DNA of 64,000 bases, from assembly GCA_949987705.1 (NCBI GenBank), contig OX465281.1:167228516-167292515 (forward strand), in the 5' to 3' direction. Shown piece by piece: positions 29,860 to 41,431 of this stretch. Position numbers and translations under genes: made by a program. Source of the stretch: Thereva unica. Lineage: Eukaryota > Arthropoda > Insecta > Diptera > Therevidae. Below the pieces are notes generated by a model, which did not search any database, had not been told where the DNA came from, and was given only the letters and a program-made list of their open reading frames with translations. Positions within the stretch are counted from its first letter, which is position 1. Each line of letters starts with the position of its first letter.

Positions 29860-31048
29860 TAAGTTACAACCTCGTATTCTCATTTGTGTCCTTCACTTTT
29901 CTGTTGTCATTTTACATAGTTCTATTAACTTTTACGAGAACCCCGTTACCTTCATATTGCTCCATAGCTCTCTTTTTATAAAGCAGGTCATACGCATTTC
30001 TGTAGTCTTCGCAAAGAATATGTACATCGAAACTTGCTTCCTAGCATTTTTCAAGTATTTGTTGCATTATGAAAATTCGGTCTGTTGTCTGACTCTTCTT
30101 TTAAATACTGCTTGTTTATCTCCTACTTTATCTTTATTTCCTTTTATGGTTTTAGTCTGCTTAACAAAATAAGTTAAAGGATTTTGTAAGCTATGTTTAA
30201 CAACGAGATTGATCAATCAATTCACCTTTTTCGTAGACTTCCACACTTCCGTCATCTTTCTGGTTCTCCATAATTTGCAAATAGGACCACGAAGATATGG
30301 TACAGATCCTCCCACAATTTTTTAAGCCTTGGTGTAGGTTTAGCATCCGGTCCTGGAGCCTTATGATTTTTTAGTTTTGATATAGCATTTGTAACTTCTT
30401 CTAATGTCGGATCTGTCGTTTTCTGGGTCGCCTGAACTTTGGTTGACTGCTTCTGACTGTGTTAGGATTATGTTATTATTGAAGGAGCCTCTTAAGTGTT
30501 TCTTCCACATCTCGATGATGTCATAGATACTACTAGCTATAATACCATATTCTCTTCTTACCATGGTGCCTCCACGTTTACTTCTTTCTAGAAATTCCTG
30601 GCGTCGTTATTATTGGGGTTTTGTTTAATTGCACCAATTTCTGGTGTAGTCGGGGGGTTTCTTGCTATTTCGGGCTGCTAGGTATTATTCGAGATTTTCT
30701 CTTGTCATGGCAATATGGCATACTACACCGGGGGAAATATGGCATACTGAACCGGGCGCAAAAAACCCATACGCCGGCCCTGAGTCTAGTATTAACTAAA
30801 ACATGGTCAATTTGGTTATGACATCTGCAATCTGGTAACTTCCATGTCATTTTGTGTATATTCTTATGGCTGAACCAGGTGCTAGCTATTGTTAAATTTC
30901 TTACGATGGAATTCAGTCCTTCTGTAACTATTACCGTTAAATTGTTCGTGCAACATGAACTTGTAATGGTATAATATGGTTCCTTTTCTTGCATTGTAAC
31001 ATTGAAACGCAATCCCTCACACCAAGCCCGAGCTATTTTGCTTCGCAC
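29860..31048 (-). pseudogene. Non-LTR retrotransposon remnant: endonuclease end, linker and RT start
   Basis: On the minus strand: FNVTMQEKEPYYTITSSCC, then HKMTWKLPDCRCHNQIDHVL (endonuclease C-terminus, about 30845-30780), the linker MVRREYGIIASSIYDIIEMW (30564), SYKCYIKTKK, and RT pieces KQVSMYILCEDYRNAYDLL near 30010. Several frameshifts and stops. It precedes a second remnant of similar type and orientation. Confidence 0.65.
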
Positions 31049-31059
31049 ACCATAGAATT

Positions 31060-33260
31060 ATACGCTGCTGTCTGTTGCTGGAGTTCAACCAAAAGTATCC
31101 ATGCTCTAGCCAGCTACATAGTCCGTTGATCTCCATATGCGATTCGTGCTTTATTTATTCTCGAACTAACGTCTTCTTCTGCACCGCCATTTCTCTGTAA
31201 TAATACTACTAAGGTAGCAGAATTTATCTACCAGTTGCGCGTCACAGTTATTCAGCGCTGTCCGTTCAAGGGTGTTTGCATTTATCCGCATTTTTTTGGT
31301 TTTTTTCGGATTTAGCCTTAAGCCTGCTGGAATACTTTCTGTTGCTAAATTGTTTAACATGTTAGTCATATGTACAGATATTAGTCATTGTATCCGAATG
31401 GGGTTTCCGGGTTTGAAAGGGGGAATCCAGGTAGAAACACACTGTCACCTTTTTGATTCACAAAGTGATTTTATTTATTTAATCAATGTATTAACGTATG
31501 CATTTTGGCGGTCTGTCTATCACTGTCCTTGTTGAATATGATTGACTGGAACTTAGTTCTCCATTCCTGGCTGGATAAGTGATGACTGATAAAAATAGTT
31601 GACGGGAATTCCGTTCTTTACTCTTGGCTGGATAAGTGACGACTGATTATAGCAGTTGTTTCTGATGTTAGAATTAGGGGGGCGAGATTTCAACAGTCAT
31701 TTAATACTATAAGAAATAGTAATGGCGAAAGTAGGCATCCTTGTCGTGCTCCTGAGTTCACCTCAAAGATGTCGGATTATTTTCCATTGTGATAACTGCC
31801 GGGTAACTTTCCCCCGCTCCCGTTAACCGAGTCGAACGGTTTCTCATAGTCTACGAAAGCAAGTTAAAGGGGGGAATTGTAATTCAGTAGATTGCTCCAC
31901 TATGATTCTCAAGGTGTTAATATGGTCCATGCAGGATCGGCCTTTTCTGAATCCAGCCTGCTCTCTTCTCAGATTCTGTTTACTGCTTGTCTTATCCTAG
32001 ATAGTAATATATGGGACAATATTTTGCCCACTGAAGATAATAGACAGATGTCTCTCCAGTTGTCACAAATTGTTAGGTCCCCCTTTTTGGGTATTTTGAC
32101 TATGATCCTTCCGTCCAATCCTCCGGAAAGGTAGGTGTTCCAAGCTATAATATTTCCAGGATTGGCTGTAGTGCATCTGCTATGAGGCTTGAGTCGGCTT
32201 TCAACAATTCTGGCGGGATGGCATCTTTTCCAGCTACTTTACCATTGTCAATTGCATGAATTGCCGTTACTATTTTTGTCTTGGATGGGCCACGAGTGGT
32301 GATTCTTATCGGCTGGGTATTGTTGCTGTTTTCCTTCCTGAGGTTTCTGTGCAAATGAACTATTCAGGGCGGCGAAGAAGTAATCTCTTCTTTGGAGCTG
32401 CTCCTCGTTGCTGCACAGCAGCCTTCCATCCGCAGTCTTTACGGCATGTTTTACTTAGAGTGCTTTCCCGAGAGCTGTTTAGTAATTTGGTACAGCACCT
32501 TATTGTTGCCTGTGTTTGTCGCGTTTTCAGTTTCTTGTGTAAGCTGATCGGTCTACAATCGGCTGATGAGATTCAACTCGTTTCAGGAGGCATAACACTC
32601 CATCGAGTTGTTTCTCAAAATGCCCCGTTGCCAGAGTCGCGAAATGGTTGGAATGTATGTGGAATGAAAAATATCGCGGCTAGGTTATGGCAGCTCCTTC
32701 CTACTTATTTTTCTCTCTCTACTATCTATCTTCCAGCAAGAGCTGCTGTTCGACATTCTATACGAAAAAAAATGGATTGTTGAATAGTACAAAGGGGCTT
32801 TCCCTAAGCCTCTAGTCTATCACATAAAAAAAGCTCATTTATCTGCTGCCTTTTACACGGACACTTCTCTTTACCTTCCGGTGTAATTGGGAGTATTCCC
32901 GTTCAAATTGTTGTGCTTTTCCGAGTCGCTATTTTTGAGGGCTCTTCTGCTCTTCGATTTTTGTTTCGGCAGAAACAATGTATATTGGTTTAAGTTTTGT
33001 TTTAGATTCCCAACAAATTCTCGCCTTTTAATGTTCTTCCGCAGAAGGTCTACGTTAAACCGGCTACGGTTTATGGCATCGCGTTGGGCGTTTCTGATGC
33101 CGGTGATTTTTAGGCGAATAGTTCCTACTACCAAATTATGGTGACTTACAGTGTCCGCTCCTCTAAAGCCTCTGACATCCTCCATAGTCATAGTTCTTCA
33201 TCTACGGCTGATGGCCACATGATCTATCTGATTTTTCGTTCTACCATTCAGGCGATACCC
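31060..33260 (-). pseudogene. Non-LTR retrotransposon remnant of the same family as the plus-strand copy at 33440
   Basis: Read from 33260: endonuclease end NQIDHVAISRRW, RGADTVSHHNLVVGTIRLKI, linker, AIDNGKVAGKDAIPPELLKA (about 32250), RT core WTEG-like region, GARQGCLLSPLLFLIV (about 31720), then after an unrelated stretch at about 31390-31690, LRLNPKKTKKMRINANTLER (about 31310) and VDKFCYL. The last block is nearly the same as in the plus-strand copy, so the two are one family in opposite orientation. Multiple stops. Confidence 0.72.
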
Positions 33261-33439
33261 ATATTTATCACATTGTGTGATAAGTTTAGGACAAATAATT
33301 TGAGTAATTGTTAGAACAAAAATAATTTCCTAAACATTGCAACACATTTTTGAGTCACTGTGTGTTCGAATCCCGCGTGTGACAAATTGACAAATTGTTA
33401 GAAAAGCAATAACTTCCAAAACATTACAACACATTTTTG

Positions 33440-34840
33440 AGGTAGTGTAAGTCCCTAATCCTGGAAATAGCATGGAACACCTGTACCTTTCCGGAGGATT
33501 GGACGGAAGGTATCATAGTCAAAATACCCAAAAAGGGGGACCTAACAATATGCGACAACTGGAAAGGCATCTGTCTATTATCTACTGTGGGTAAAATCTT
33601 GTCCCACGTTATATTATCAAGGATAAGAGAGGCAGTAGACCGAACGCTTAGAAGGCAGCAGGCCGGATTCAGGAAGGGCCGCTCATGTATAGACCATATT
33701 AACACCTTGAGAATCATAGTGGAGCAGTCTACTGAATTCCGATCCCCCCTTTACCTAGCTTTCGTAGATTATGAGAAAGCGTTCGACTCGGTTAATAGGA
33801 GCTTTATATGGCAGGCATTACGGCGACGTGGACTGCCTGATAAAATAATAGAATTGATAAAAGCCCTTTACAACAATTCCAAATGCAGAGTTCTCCATAA
33901 TGGAAAATTATCCGACAGCTTCGAGGTGAATTCAGGAGTACGACAAGGATGTCTACTTTCGCCATTACTATTTCTTATAGTAATAAATGACATCCTTGTC
34001 GACGCTCTAGATAATAGAACAGGCGGCATACAATGGGGTTTGCTAGACCGCCTTAAGGACCTCGACTACGCGGATGATATCTGTTTGCTGGCCCACAGAC
34101 ATCAGGAGCTAAAAAACATGTTAAACAATTTGGCAACAGAAAGTAGTCTAGCAGGCTTAAGGCTGAATCCGAACAAAACCAAAGAAATGCGGATAAATGC
34201 AAACACACTTGAACGAACTGCGCTGAATAACCGTGACGTGGAACTGGTCGATAAATTCTGCTACCTCGGTAGCATTATTACCGAAAATGGCGGTACAGAA
34301 GAAGACGTCAGTTCCAGAATAAATAAAGCACGAGGCGCATATGCATGCCTGTTCCGCATATGGAGATCAACGGAGATCTCAACTAACACCAAATTGCGGC
34401 TGTTCAACTCCAACGTTAAGGCAGTTCTTTTGTACGGTTGCGAAACATGGAAAGTCACCCAATTCATCACAGGGCGCCTACAAGTCTTCATCAACAGATG
34501 CCTGCGTCGTATCCTAAAAATCCGCTGGCAAGATAGAATTTCAAATGAAGAGCTATGGCGCCGTGCCGGCCAAGAAAGGATAGACGACCAAATCAGGCGA
34601 AGGAAATGGAATTGGGTTGGCCACACCTTGCGACGCGATAACGAAAACCTAGCCAAACAGGCCCTTGACTGGAACCCGCAAGGATCCCGTCGAGTTGGAA
34701 GACCTAGAACAACGTGGAGGAGGACCCTACTAGCAGAGGCCGCAACAACTGGGAGATCCTGGTCAGAGCTGAGAGCTGTCGCGCAAAACAGAGTCCGCTG
34801 GAGGGCAACTGTTTCCGCCCTATGTCCCATGAGGGATTAA
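33440..34840 (+). pseudogene. 5'-truncated non-LTR retrotransposon reverse transcriptase
   Basis: The frame is open from about 33440 to TAA 34838-34840; the beginning (AWNTCTFPEDWTEGIIVKIP) is already inside the RT domain, so endonuclease and linker are lost. RT motifs: QQAGFRKGRSCIDHI (33658), AFVDYEKAFDSVNR (33765), SGVRQGCLLSPLLF (33935) and catalytic YADD (34070). The tail has LLYGCETWKV, RKWNWVGHTLRR and RRVGRPRTTWRRT, as in other arthropod endonuclease-RT elements. No internal stop, so the truncation is a young 5'-truncated insertion. I leave the clade open. Confidence 0.8.
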
Positions 34841-34879
34841 AGGGGCACAAAGAAAGAAGTCCCTAAGTACACCGATTTT

Positions 34880-35020
34880 CTCACGCCCCTTGGTCTAACG
34901 CACAATCCGCCTGCTCTTACCTAGAGTTCAAACGAGACTACTTACTATTAGATATTGCACCACGTGAACGACATGACGGAGTGGTAGTATAAAGAGTGAA
35001 GCGAAGCTAAGACTTTGACA
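34880..35020 (+). repeat. 3'-end fragment of the L2/CR1-like family
   Basis: ATTGCACCA, GACATGACGGA, TAGTA, AAAG(G/A)GTGA and AGCTTAG/AGCTAAG occur in the same order as in the 3' UTR at 45256-45328. It appears to be a solo 3' end of that family, without the AT tail. Confidence 0.5.
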
Positions 35021-35326
35021 AAAAAATGTTTACATCCAATACATCCTGTATTGAACGTCTGATGGCTTATTCAGGCTGGGTATTAGTGCATATAAGTATT
35101 TTAAATTTTTAAAATCGCGGTATCTCATAAATGGTAATTGGTGCAGAAAAAAGTATAGAGAACTTTTTTAAGATCGCAATATTTGAAAAAAAATGATTTT
35201 TTTACCTTTACTGCATTTCTTTCAAACAACGCCACGAACTTTTGTTAGCAAATCTCAGATTTGAATTCTGCACCCCCAGACGCGGTAGGCAGTGGCCCGC
35301 CAGACCAGGTCGGCCGGCACGACTAA
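35021..35326. other. Non-coding
   Basis: Nothing recognised. Some TATCTCATAAATGGTAATTG-type sequence typical of dispersed insect repeats. Confidence 0.35.
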
Positions 35327-35481
35327 AGGCCCCCATACACGGTCAAATTGGCTGTACAACCAGATTTTCATCAAACCTATAAGCGCAATGTATTTTGATC
35401 GGCCGACCGGCCCACAATCGATAGTTTTGGTTGTACAACCGCACTTCGCTGTACAACCAATTGGACCGTGTATGGGGGCCT
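35327..35481. mobile_element. 155-bp MITE derived from Harbinger element 1
   Basis: Ends AGGCCCCCATACACGGTCAA and AGGCCCCCATACACGGTCCA; TAA at 35324-35326 and 35482-35484. The right half (CGGCCGACCGGCCCAC and GATAGTTTTGGTTGTACA) matches the right end of the element at 21719-23991. It is an internally deleted or cross-mobilised form of that family. Confidence 0.85.
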
Positions 35482-35484
35482 TAA

Positions 35485-38439
35485 GCTTGACTCAGTCTAA
35501 CTGAGGGATGATACTTCAAGCATCCGCTTGACAGGCCGTGGCATGCAGGTGAAGTCATGATTTCCTACAGACACACAGGCGAAAACGACTGCTTAGCATA
35601 GCAGGTTATTAATTCAAATGAAAAAATGTTCATGGCCTCAACGAAAGCTTCAAGGCAGCTCTTGCCTCACGCCGTTAACAGCCGCAAACAAGCGCAAACG
35701 CGACTACATACCTCGCGCCTTGTTTTCCGTTCCGAGTGGATACGGCGTGAAGTCTTGCCGTCAATTCACGGCTTGAGAGTGAATAGAAGTTCAGATCTTC
35801 AGGCCCGAATTGACGATAAATGCGAGTTTTGTCAGCTTTCTTGAACTGCAGGCCCGTGAGTGTATAGGGATACTTGGCCTTGAGCGAAAAGGCGGCGACC
35901 TGTGTGTAAATTGGGGTCTTATGATATTGGTAAATCCTTTACAAAAATTTGTTGTCGATTGTTTAGTCTCCAACCGAATGTTGCAGAGTACGAGCCAAGT
36001 AATATTGACCCGCGAAAAGGCCCTTAGAATTAAGAACTACAAGACAAGAAGGCACCCGCCGAATTTTAGCGTAATGAAATGCTTGTTGAGTGAGTGATCA
36101 CGTTTTAGTAGTTGTGTGTCCACTACAAGCGGAAAAGCTAGTGGAATAGAGGAGGGCAAGGAGTCTAAATTATCAGATATCTCAAATAGATATCAGATAT
36201 TTTTCGTTTTGTGTCCTATGAAATAATACTATAAAAAAATATAAGTTTAATTTAATTGATTTTTTAGTTACCTTATTTATTTTGATGCACTTTTGTTTTT
36301 TGTAGAAAATATTGTTTACTTTCAGTGTTTTTTTTTATTTTTCTTTTTTATTTTTCTTTATTGGTGTAATTATGAAGTATAAATAAAGCAAAGCAAAATT
36401 TTGTTTTTGCCTATTTCTCGAAACAGCATAAAATGAGTTACCTAGTTCTTGCAATCAGGCGGCGTAATGATAAGCGGGGTTTCTAGCGTCCATGTTGCAC
36501 TTTCCATTTTTTAAATCAAAATATTACAAAATATACTGTAGTTATTTATTTTTACTCATTTTCAGGTAGAATAATACCAATATTCTTTGTTTTCAAAATT
36601 GTATGACGCACGACAAAAGCAGTTATGCGACTTCAAAGTTTTCTGCAGGCATAATATTGTGAAATTTCGTCGACTGAATATAATATTTATAGAACTCTTT
36701 ATAATGAAGAATTTAACACAATGCATCGCCCTATTGATTATCCGAATTTTTGGCATTATTTAGTTAAAATATAAAATTTTTGTTATTTAGAACTCTTTTA
36801 TTAGGTAATTAATTAGGTTTATTAGTTTAAGTTTTTAAAATTGAAAACCGAAAACCTTTTAATGATAGTATCAAAACATGAGCGCAGATAGTAACGTTTT
36901 TTCTTGTCTTCATAGAAAAATCTGATTTTTGACCTGCGTAATTTTGGAGACTATCACCTGATCGCATTTTCGTGGAGAGAGATAAAAATTGCGCAGAGTT
37001 GCCTTTAGTTAAGAGGAGTTGGTAAACAATGAATATTTTTATTTATTTCCATATATTACATATTAAGTAACAAAACGAACTAAAAAACATCGAAGAAAAA
37101 TTAAAGCATGTGCTCCACCTAATAATGGGAAAATAAAATATATTCCAAAAAAATATATATTTACTAACATGCCGAAATATTAAACACAAACAAAGTTGCC
37201 ATTCCAAATCATTTTATTGGCCCACACGTAAAACTAAAAAAATCAATATTTAGAAGATCGAATAAGACACTGAAATTCTCCGAATATCTGCAGTCATTTG
37301 ATGAATAATTTTTCTTTTGGCAAAAATAGTCTTCCTTTGCTCACGTGCCACTATTGGCTTCCTTACAATAAAATATCGCAACAGACTGTACGCTACTGCG
37401 TACTTTATAATTTTAAGATATTACCGCAACTAGTAAAATTTGATCAAATGACGTTTTTTATTTAAAGTTTCTCTTTCTTGTTGACAGATTAAAAAAATCT
37501 TCAGTTCTGCGTACAAAGTGATTTATTTTATTATAAAAATGGTTCATAGTACAAAAATTTTCCTTTTAACCGAGAATTTATTTATAAACTTGAGTAAACA
37601 TGTGCTTTATTCAAACTTCTCAACAACATTTTGTAAGATTTTCTCTTTCGTTTTATTTAAGTGGGTTTTACGATTGGTGGAATTTCGCATGCTTACGCTT
37701 GGCGTTATACGTATTTTTTTTAGCCTCAAGAGGAAACAAAGAAGAAGAATCGAAAATAGATTTCCTTGATACATTGGATGAAATAGGTGTAACGACCTTG
37801 ACTCTGAATTCCGTCGGTTTGCAGCAAGATGAAAGGGTCTTTTTTTGAAATGTTAACAGACAAAGCTGGAGCTCGCTTTGTGTAGACTGATGAAAGATAT
37901 AAAAAATGCTGCAATATTCAGATAAAATTTCATCAAATTGAACTGTTTGCCGGTAAAAATTATTTATATGAAAAAAGAAACAAATCATAGTTGGTTAAGG
38001 CTAATATTAAAATTAGGTTTATGAGTTCGTTAACCTCCTGCTTTTGCAAAGAGCTATGAGATTGTCGAAGAAATATTTCAAATAACCTTTTAATATTTAA
38101 CACAAAATTTTAAATAGCTGAAATGAGATTTTCATATTCCGCTGAAATTTGTTTCTTATATTTCGTTTTGGGTTCAATTTTTTTAAACAATTATTGTCCG
38201 AATCTAATTTTTAATATTAATGAAACTGAACCTATTGGAAAATAGACATGGCAAACTTAGATAATCGACTCACACTTTTTTGTTTGGGAACAAGTGCTTC
38301 CCTAACTTTACACTTTTTTAATAAAGAAATCTTACCAGTATTTCGAGAGTGAAACAGGGAGGCTAATTCTATAAAGCTGTATTTGTAATTACTTAAATCC
38401 GGATTTATATAAACACATGTTTGTGATACTTGTGTTGAC
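35485..38439. other. About 3 kb of non-coding DNA
   Basis: No supported gene; the frames of 60-106 codons here are short, AT-driven and lack domains. 35640-35790 is less AT-rich and has a weak inverted repeat (CTTGCCTCACGCCG versus CGGCAAGACTTCACGCC), perhaps an old MITE. A run of ATATC repeats (ATATCAGATAT) lies near 36170-36205. Confidence 0.4.
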
Positions 38440-38640
38440 GGTAAATAAATGTTAGATTAGCTAAGGTTTGATACTGGATGGTTTTTTACAAAAATATTAA
38501 ACAGCAAGCAGGATAGTGAGTCTCCTGGTCTGAGCCCTATGTTTGTTTCAAAGGCAAATGATACGTTGCTCTGTTTATCAATCGACCCAATGAGGTTTTA
38601 GTGAGCTGAATTAATTGGTCTGGAAAACTCAGTTCCGAAT
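38440..38640 (-). pseudogene. Reverse transcriptase remnant (non-LTR)
   Basis: On the minus strand SFAFETNIGLRPGDSLSCLL followed by FNI matches the RT motif GLRQGD-LSCLLFN of RTE-like elements, as in the element at the left edge of the window. An in-frame stop precedes it (NSAH-stop-NLIG). About 60 codons survive; neither the YADD motif nor other domains follow. Confidence 0.62.
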
Positions 38641-38816
38641 AATTTGCGCAAAACTGTGTTTGCCAAAAAATAAGTGATTGTCGTTGCGTTTATGTTTTCG
38701 TGGAGAAAACATGTCTGAAGCTGCTTGTTTGCCAATTATAAGTGCACGTTTTGCAGAAAGTGAGACAACCCGAAAAAAAATTAATGGAATTAATGATGTG
38801 AAGTATCACGTCCGTA

Positions 38817-39360
38817 TTTTAACGTGACAACGTCTATTAATTTGAACGTGACAACGTCTGTTATTACGTTTTGTACTATTTTCTCAATTAATAAATTATA
38901 TATTTCGAAGCAAATTTTTTTTTGTGTGCGGGACATTTTCACACGCGCTTCCTATCTTAAACCGATTTAATAGACGTTGTCACGTCAATAAGGTGAATGA
39001 ATGTATTTTTGCCGTGTAGAGGATAAATTAACGAAAATTTTGAGCCATTAACCACCCCCCTAACATGTATGGGGGCGGAGATATGATTTTTTTTGTGTGC
39101 GGGACATTGTGCGGGACATTTTCACACGCGCTTCCTATCTTAAACCGATTTAATAGACGTTGTCACGTCAATAAGGTGAATGAATGTATTTTTCCCGTGT
39201 AGAGGATAAATTAACGAAAATTTTGAGCCATTAACCACCCCCCTAACATGTATGGGGGCGGAGATATGATTTTTTTTTGTGTGCGGGACATTGTGCGGGA
39301 CATTTTCACACGCGCGTCCTATCTTAAACCGATTTAATAGACGTTGTCACGTCAAAAAGG
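38817..39360. mobile_element. TIR-like element with internal 185-bp tandem repeats
   Basis: TTTTAACGTGACAACGTCTA at the left is inverted at the right end as TAGACGTTGTCACGTCAAAA. Between them a unit of about 185 bp (GTGTGCGGGACAT... to ...GGGGGCGGAGATATGA) repeats about 2.4 times, starting near 38923, 39094 and 39279. Each unit contains TAATAGACGTTGTCACGTCA, an inverted copy of the terminal motif, so the array seems built by duplication of the right end. Confidence 0.65.
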
Positions 39361-39848
39361 AAAAGGCAAAATTTGCAGTGATACAAAAAAACTATTTTTG
39401 GTCATGACAGCCTTATCAGAGAATTAGAAATATCTCCTCTGAAATATCAGAATTATTTAAGAATGGAGCCGTCTATTTTTAATGAATTATTGAACTGATA
39501 CTTCGCTTGACTTGAATTTTTTTGTCTGTCAGAAAATCAAATTCATCAATGTGAAGGTAAGAACAAATCTTCTGCACCTATCCCGGGGCATTTGCTATTA
39601 AATAATTTTTTTATTTCCCTGCGATAGGCTGAGCGCAAGCAATTAATTTTTTTTTGTGTACGATTTCGGTTTCACTATAAATTTCTTGCATTTTTCGGAC
39701 AAGTCTATCGTACGCAACATTTGTTAAATTTCTGTTTTGTAAGCAGTACTTTTTACTTTACTCTTAGTTCTGGAAGTGCGCTACACATTTCGATGAACTA
39801 CCTCCAGAATTCTTCGTCCACTTTCCTCACTGCCATTTTCTCACTTAA

Positions 39849-40478
39849 GGGTACCTCACCCATTCTCGATTTCTGATTTTTGTTGTTTTCATTGGGCCGG
39901 TAAATGATGAAAAATCGACTTATGAGGTACGGATATATTTATACATGTAATTGAAAACCTTAAGAACAAGAAAAAAATGTAACACAGTTGTTTATGAACA
40001 TTTTATAGCCTCTTTTTGCGGTCAACTAAAAGTCCTCTTTTTGGATGGCGGGCATAATTATAATTGACTGGAACGTCTGAAACCAAAAAATCCAACGGGA
40101 TTTTAAAGAGTTCATGCTTGGCTAGGGAATAGACTATTATTATTTGTTTAGTGCAAAAATTTACAAAATGGTGGACCTACTAATATTTTTTTTTTTTTAA
40201 ATTTCAGAACGATCGCTTTTATAGTTTTTGACTTACAATGCCCGCCAATCGTAAAAACATAGTTTCGAGAAAAATGCGTTTAAAGTTTTTGAAGTAATTT
40301 TCCGTGTATAAAACCCAATCACTTTTAATCAGCTATGCCTGGTCCTGATCTGCTGGAACTCCAAGAGTATTCCGAATTTCGACTTAAAACTTTCAGGAAA
40401 TGTTTTTGAAGAGTTATAGATTCGAATTAGACAATAAAAAAAATCGATTTTTTGAAACCGAGAATGGGTAGGGTACCC
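39849..40478. mobile_element. 630-bp MITE with TTAA duplication
   Basis: Inverted ends GGGTACCTCACCCATTCTCG and GGGTACCCTACCCATTCTCG; TTAA at 39845-39848 and 40479-40482. TTAA duplications are made by piggyBac and Kolobok transposases; the GGG ends do not settle which. No coding capacity. Confidence 0.8.
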
Positions 40479-41042
40479 TTAAGCTTCACTATAGTCCAGG
40501 AGAGATTGCGGAAAAGTATTTAAAAGTTGAAATAAATGTACCCTGCGATTTCTGGACACTATAATTAAGAGAAAAATCGTAGGAATTCAATGAATGTGTT
40601 TTGGATAAAATTGGTCCAAGGGAATAGGTGGTAAAAAGTAATAATAGTAGCGAAAACACGTTTTTTCACACTTTAGGTACGAACAAAATTTTGTTTTGGA
40701 AAAAAAAACAAAATAGTGTTCAAAAAGACGAAAAATGTGAGTTTTGGACCATTTAAATCGGTCAACAGGTTTTTGCAGAAAAATTCAAAAACGTTAGTTA
40801 TAGGGAGTGTAATTATCGTAGAACCTTGTGTCAGGGCTAAAATTGTGGCTTCTGATGGTGCCTACCTACCTACAATTTCACGAAAAAATAATAGTAATTT
40901 TTCGAGTAAATCTCAAAAATGTAAAAACACCTGTTTCACGAAAAAAGGTTAAACAAGGCCCACAGTGGTCCTAGGATTTTTTTGATAAGCTCACCATTAC
41001 CCAGTAGAGAATAGAAGTAAAAGGTACTTCTGCAGAAGCAGT
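40479..41042. other. Non-coding
   Basis: AT-rich; a 78-codon frame at 40716 has no features that make it credible. Nothing else recognised. Confidence 0.35.
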
Positions 41043-41295
41043 CCAGTACTTCCACCCAGTACAAAAAGATATTATATTAACACGGCGACGATCTCGGCGG
41101 GGGGGGGGGGGTTCTTCTTTTTTCCCTTCCATAGAATGGGTTGAAGAAGTACTTATTCTACATTTCATTTAGAAGTACTTTCACCCGGTACAAAAAAGAT
41201 ATATTAATACGGCGATGGCCTCAGCTGGTAAGTACATCTTATTTTGCTTCCATAGAATGTGTTTTGGAAGTACTCATACCACATTTATTATTGAC
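41043..41295. repeat. Two-copy tandem duplication (about 130 bp unit)
   Basis: The unit runs AGTACTT(C/T)CACCC-GTACAAAAA through ATTAA-ACGGCGA and CCATAGAATG-GTT to a second AGTACTT. Copy 1 has a (G)14 run at about 41098-41111 absent from copy 2, so the copies have diverged. Confidence 0.65.
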
Positions 41296-41431
41296 CTCAT
41301 ATACAAAGTGATTATATTGCAAATTTTTATGATGCGATTTATACATATATTTTTTTAAATTTTAATAAAACAGGCGCAAAATAAACATGATTTCAAGTAT
41401 ATTGTTAAATGTATTAAACATTGTAAAATAC

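Noticed and set aside
32256..32783. 175-codon plus-strand frame
   Set aside because: Antisense to the minus-strand retrotransposon remnant at 31060-33260.
34261..34830. 189-codon minus-strand frame
   Set aside because: Antisense to the intact RT frame at 33440-34840.
35626..36097. Two overlapping frames of 72 and 95 codons
   Set aside because: No domain, no splice or promoter context, ordinary length by chance.
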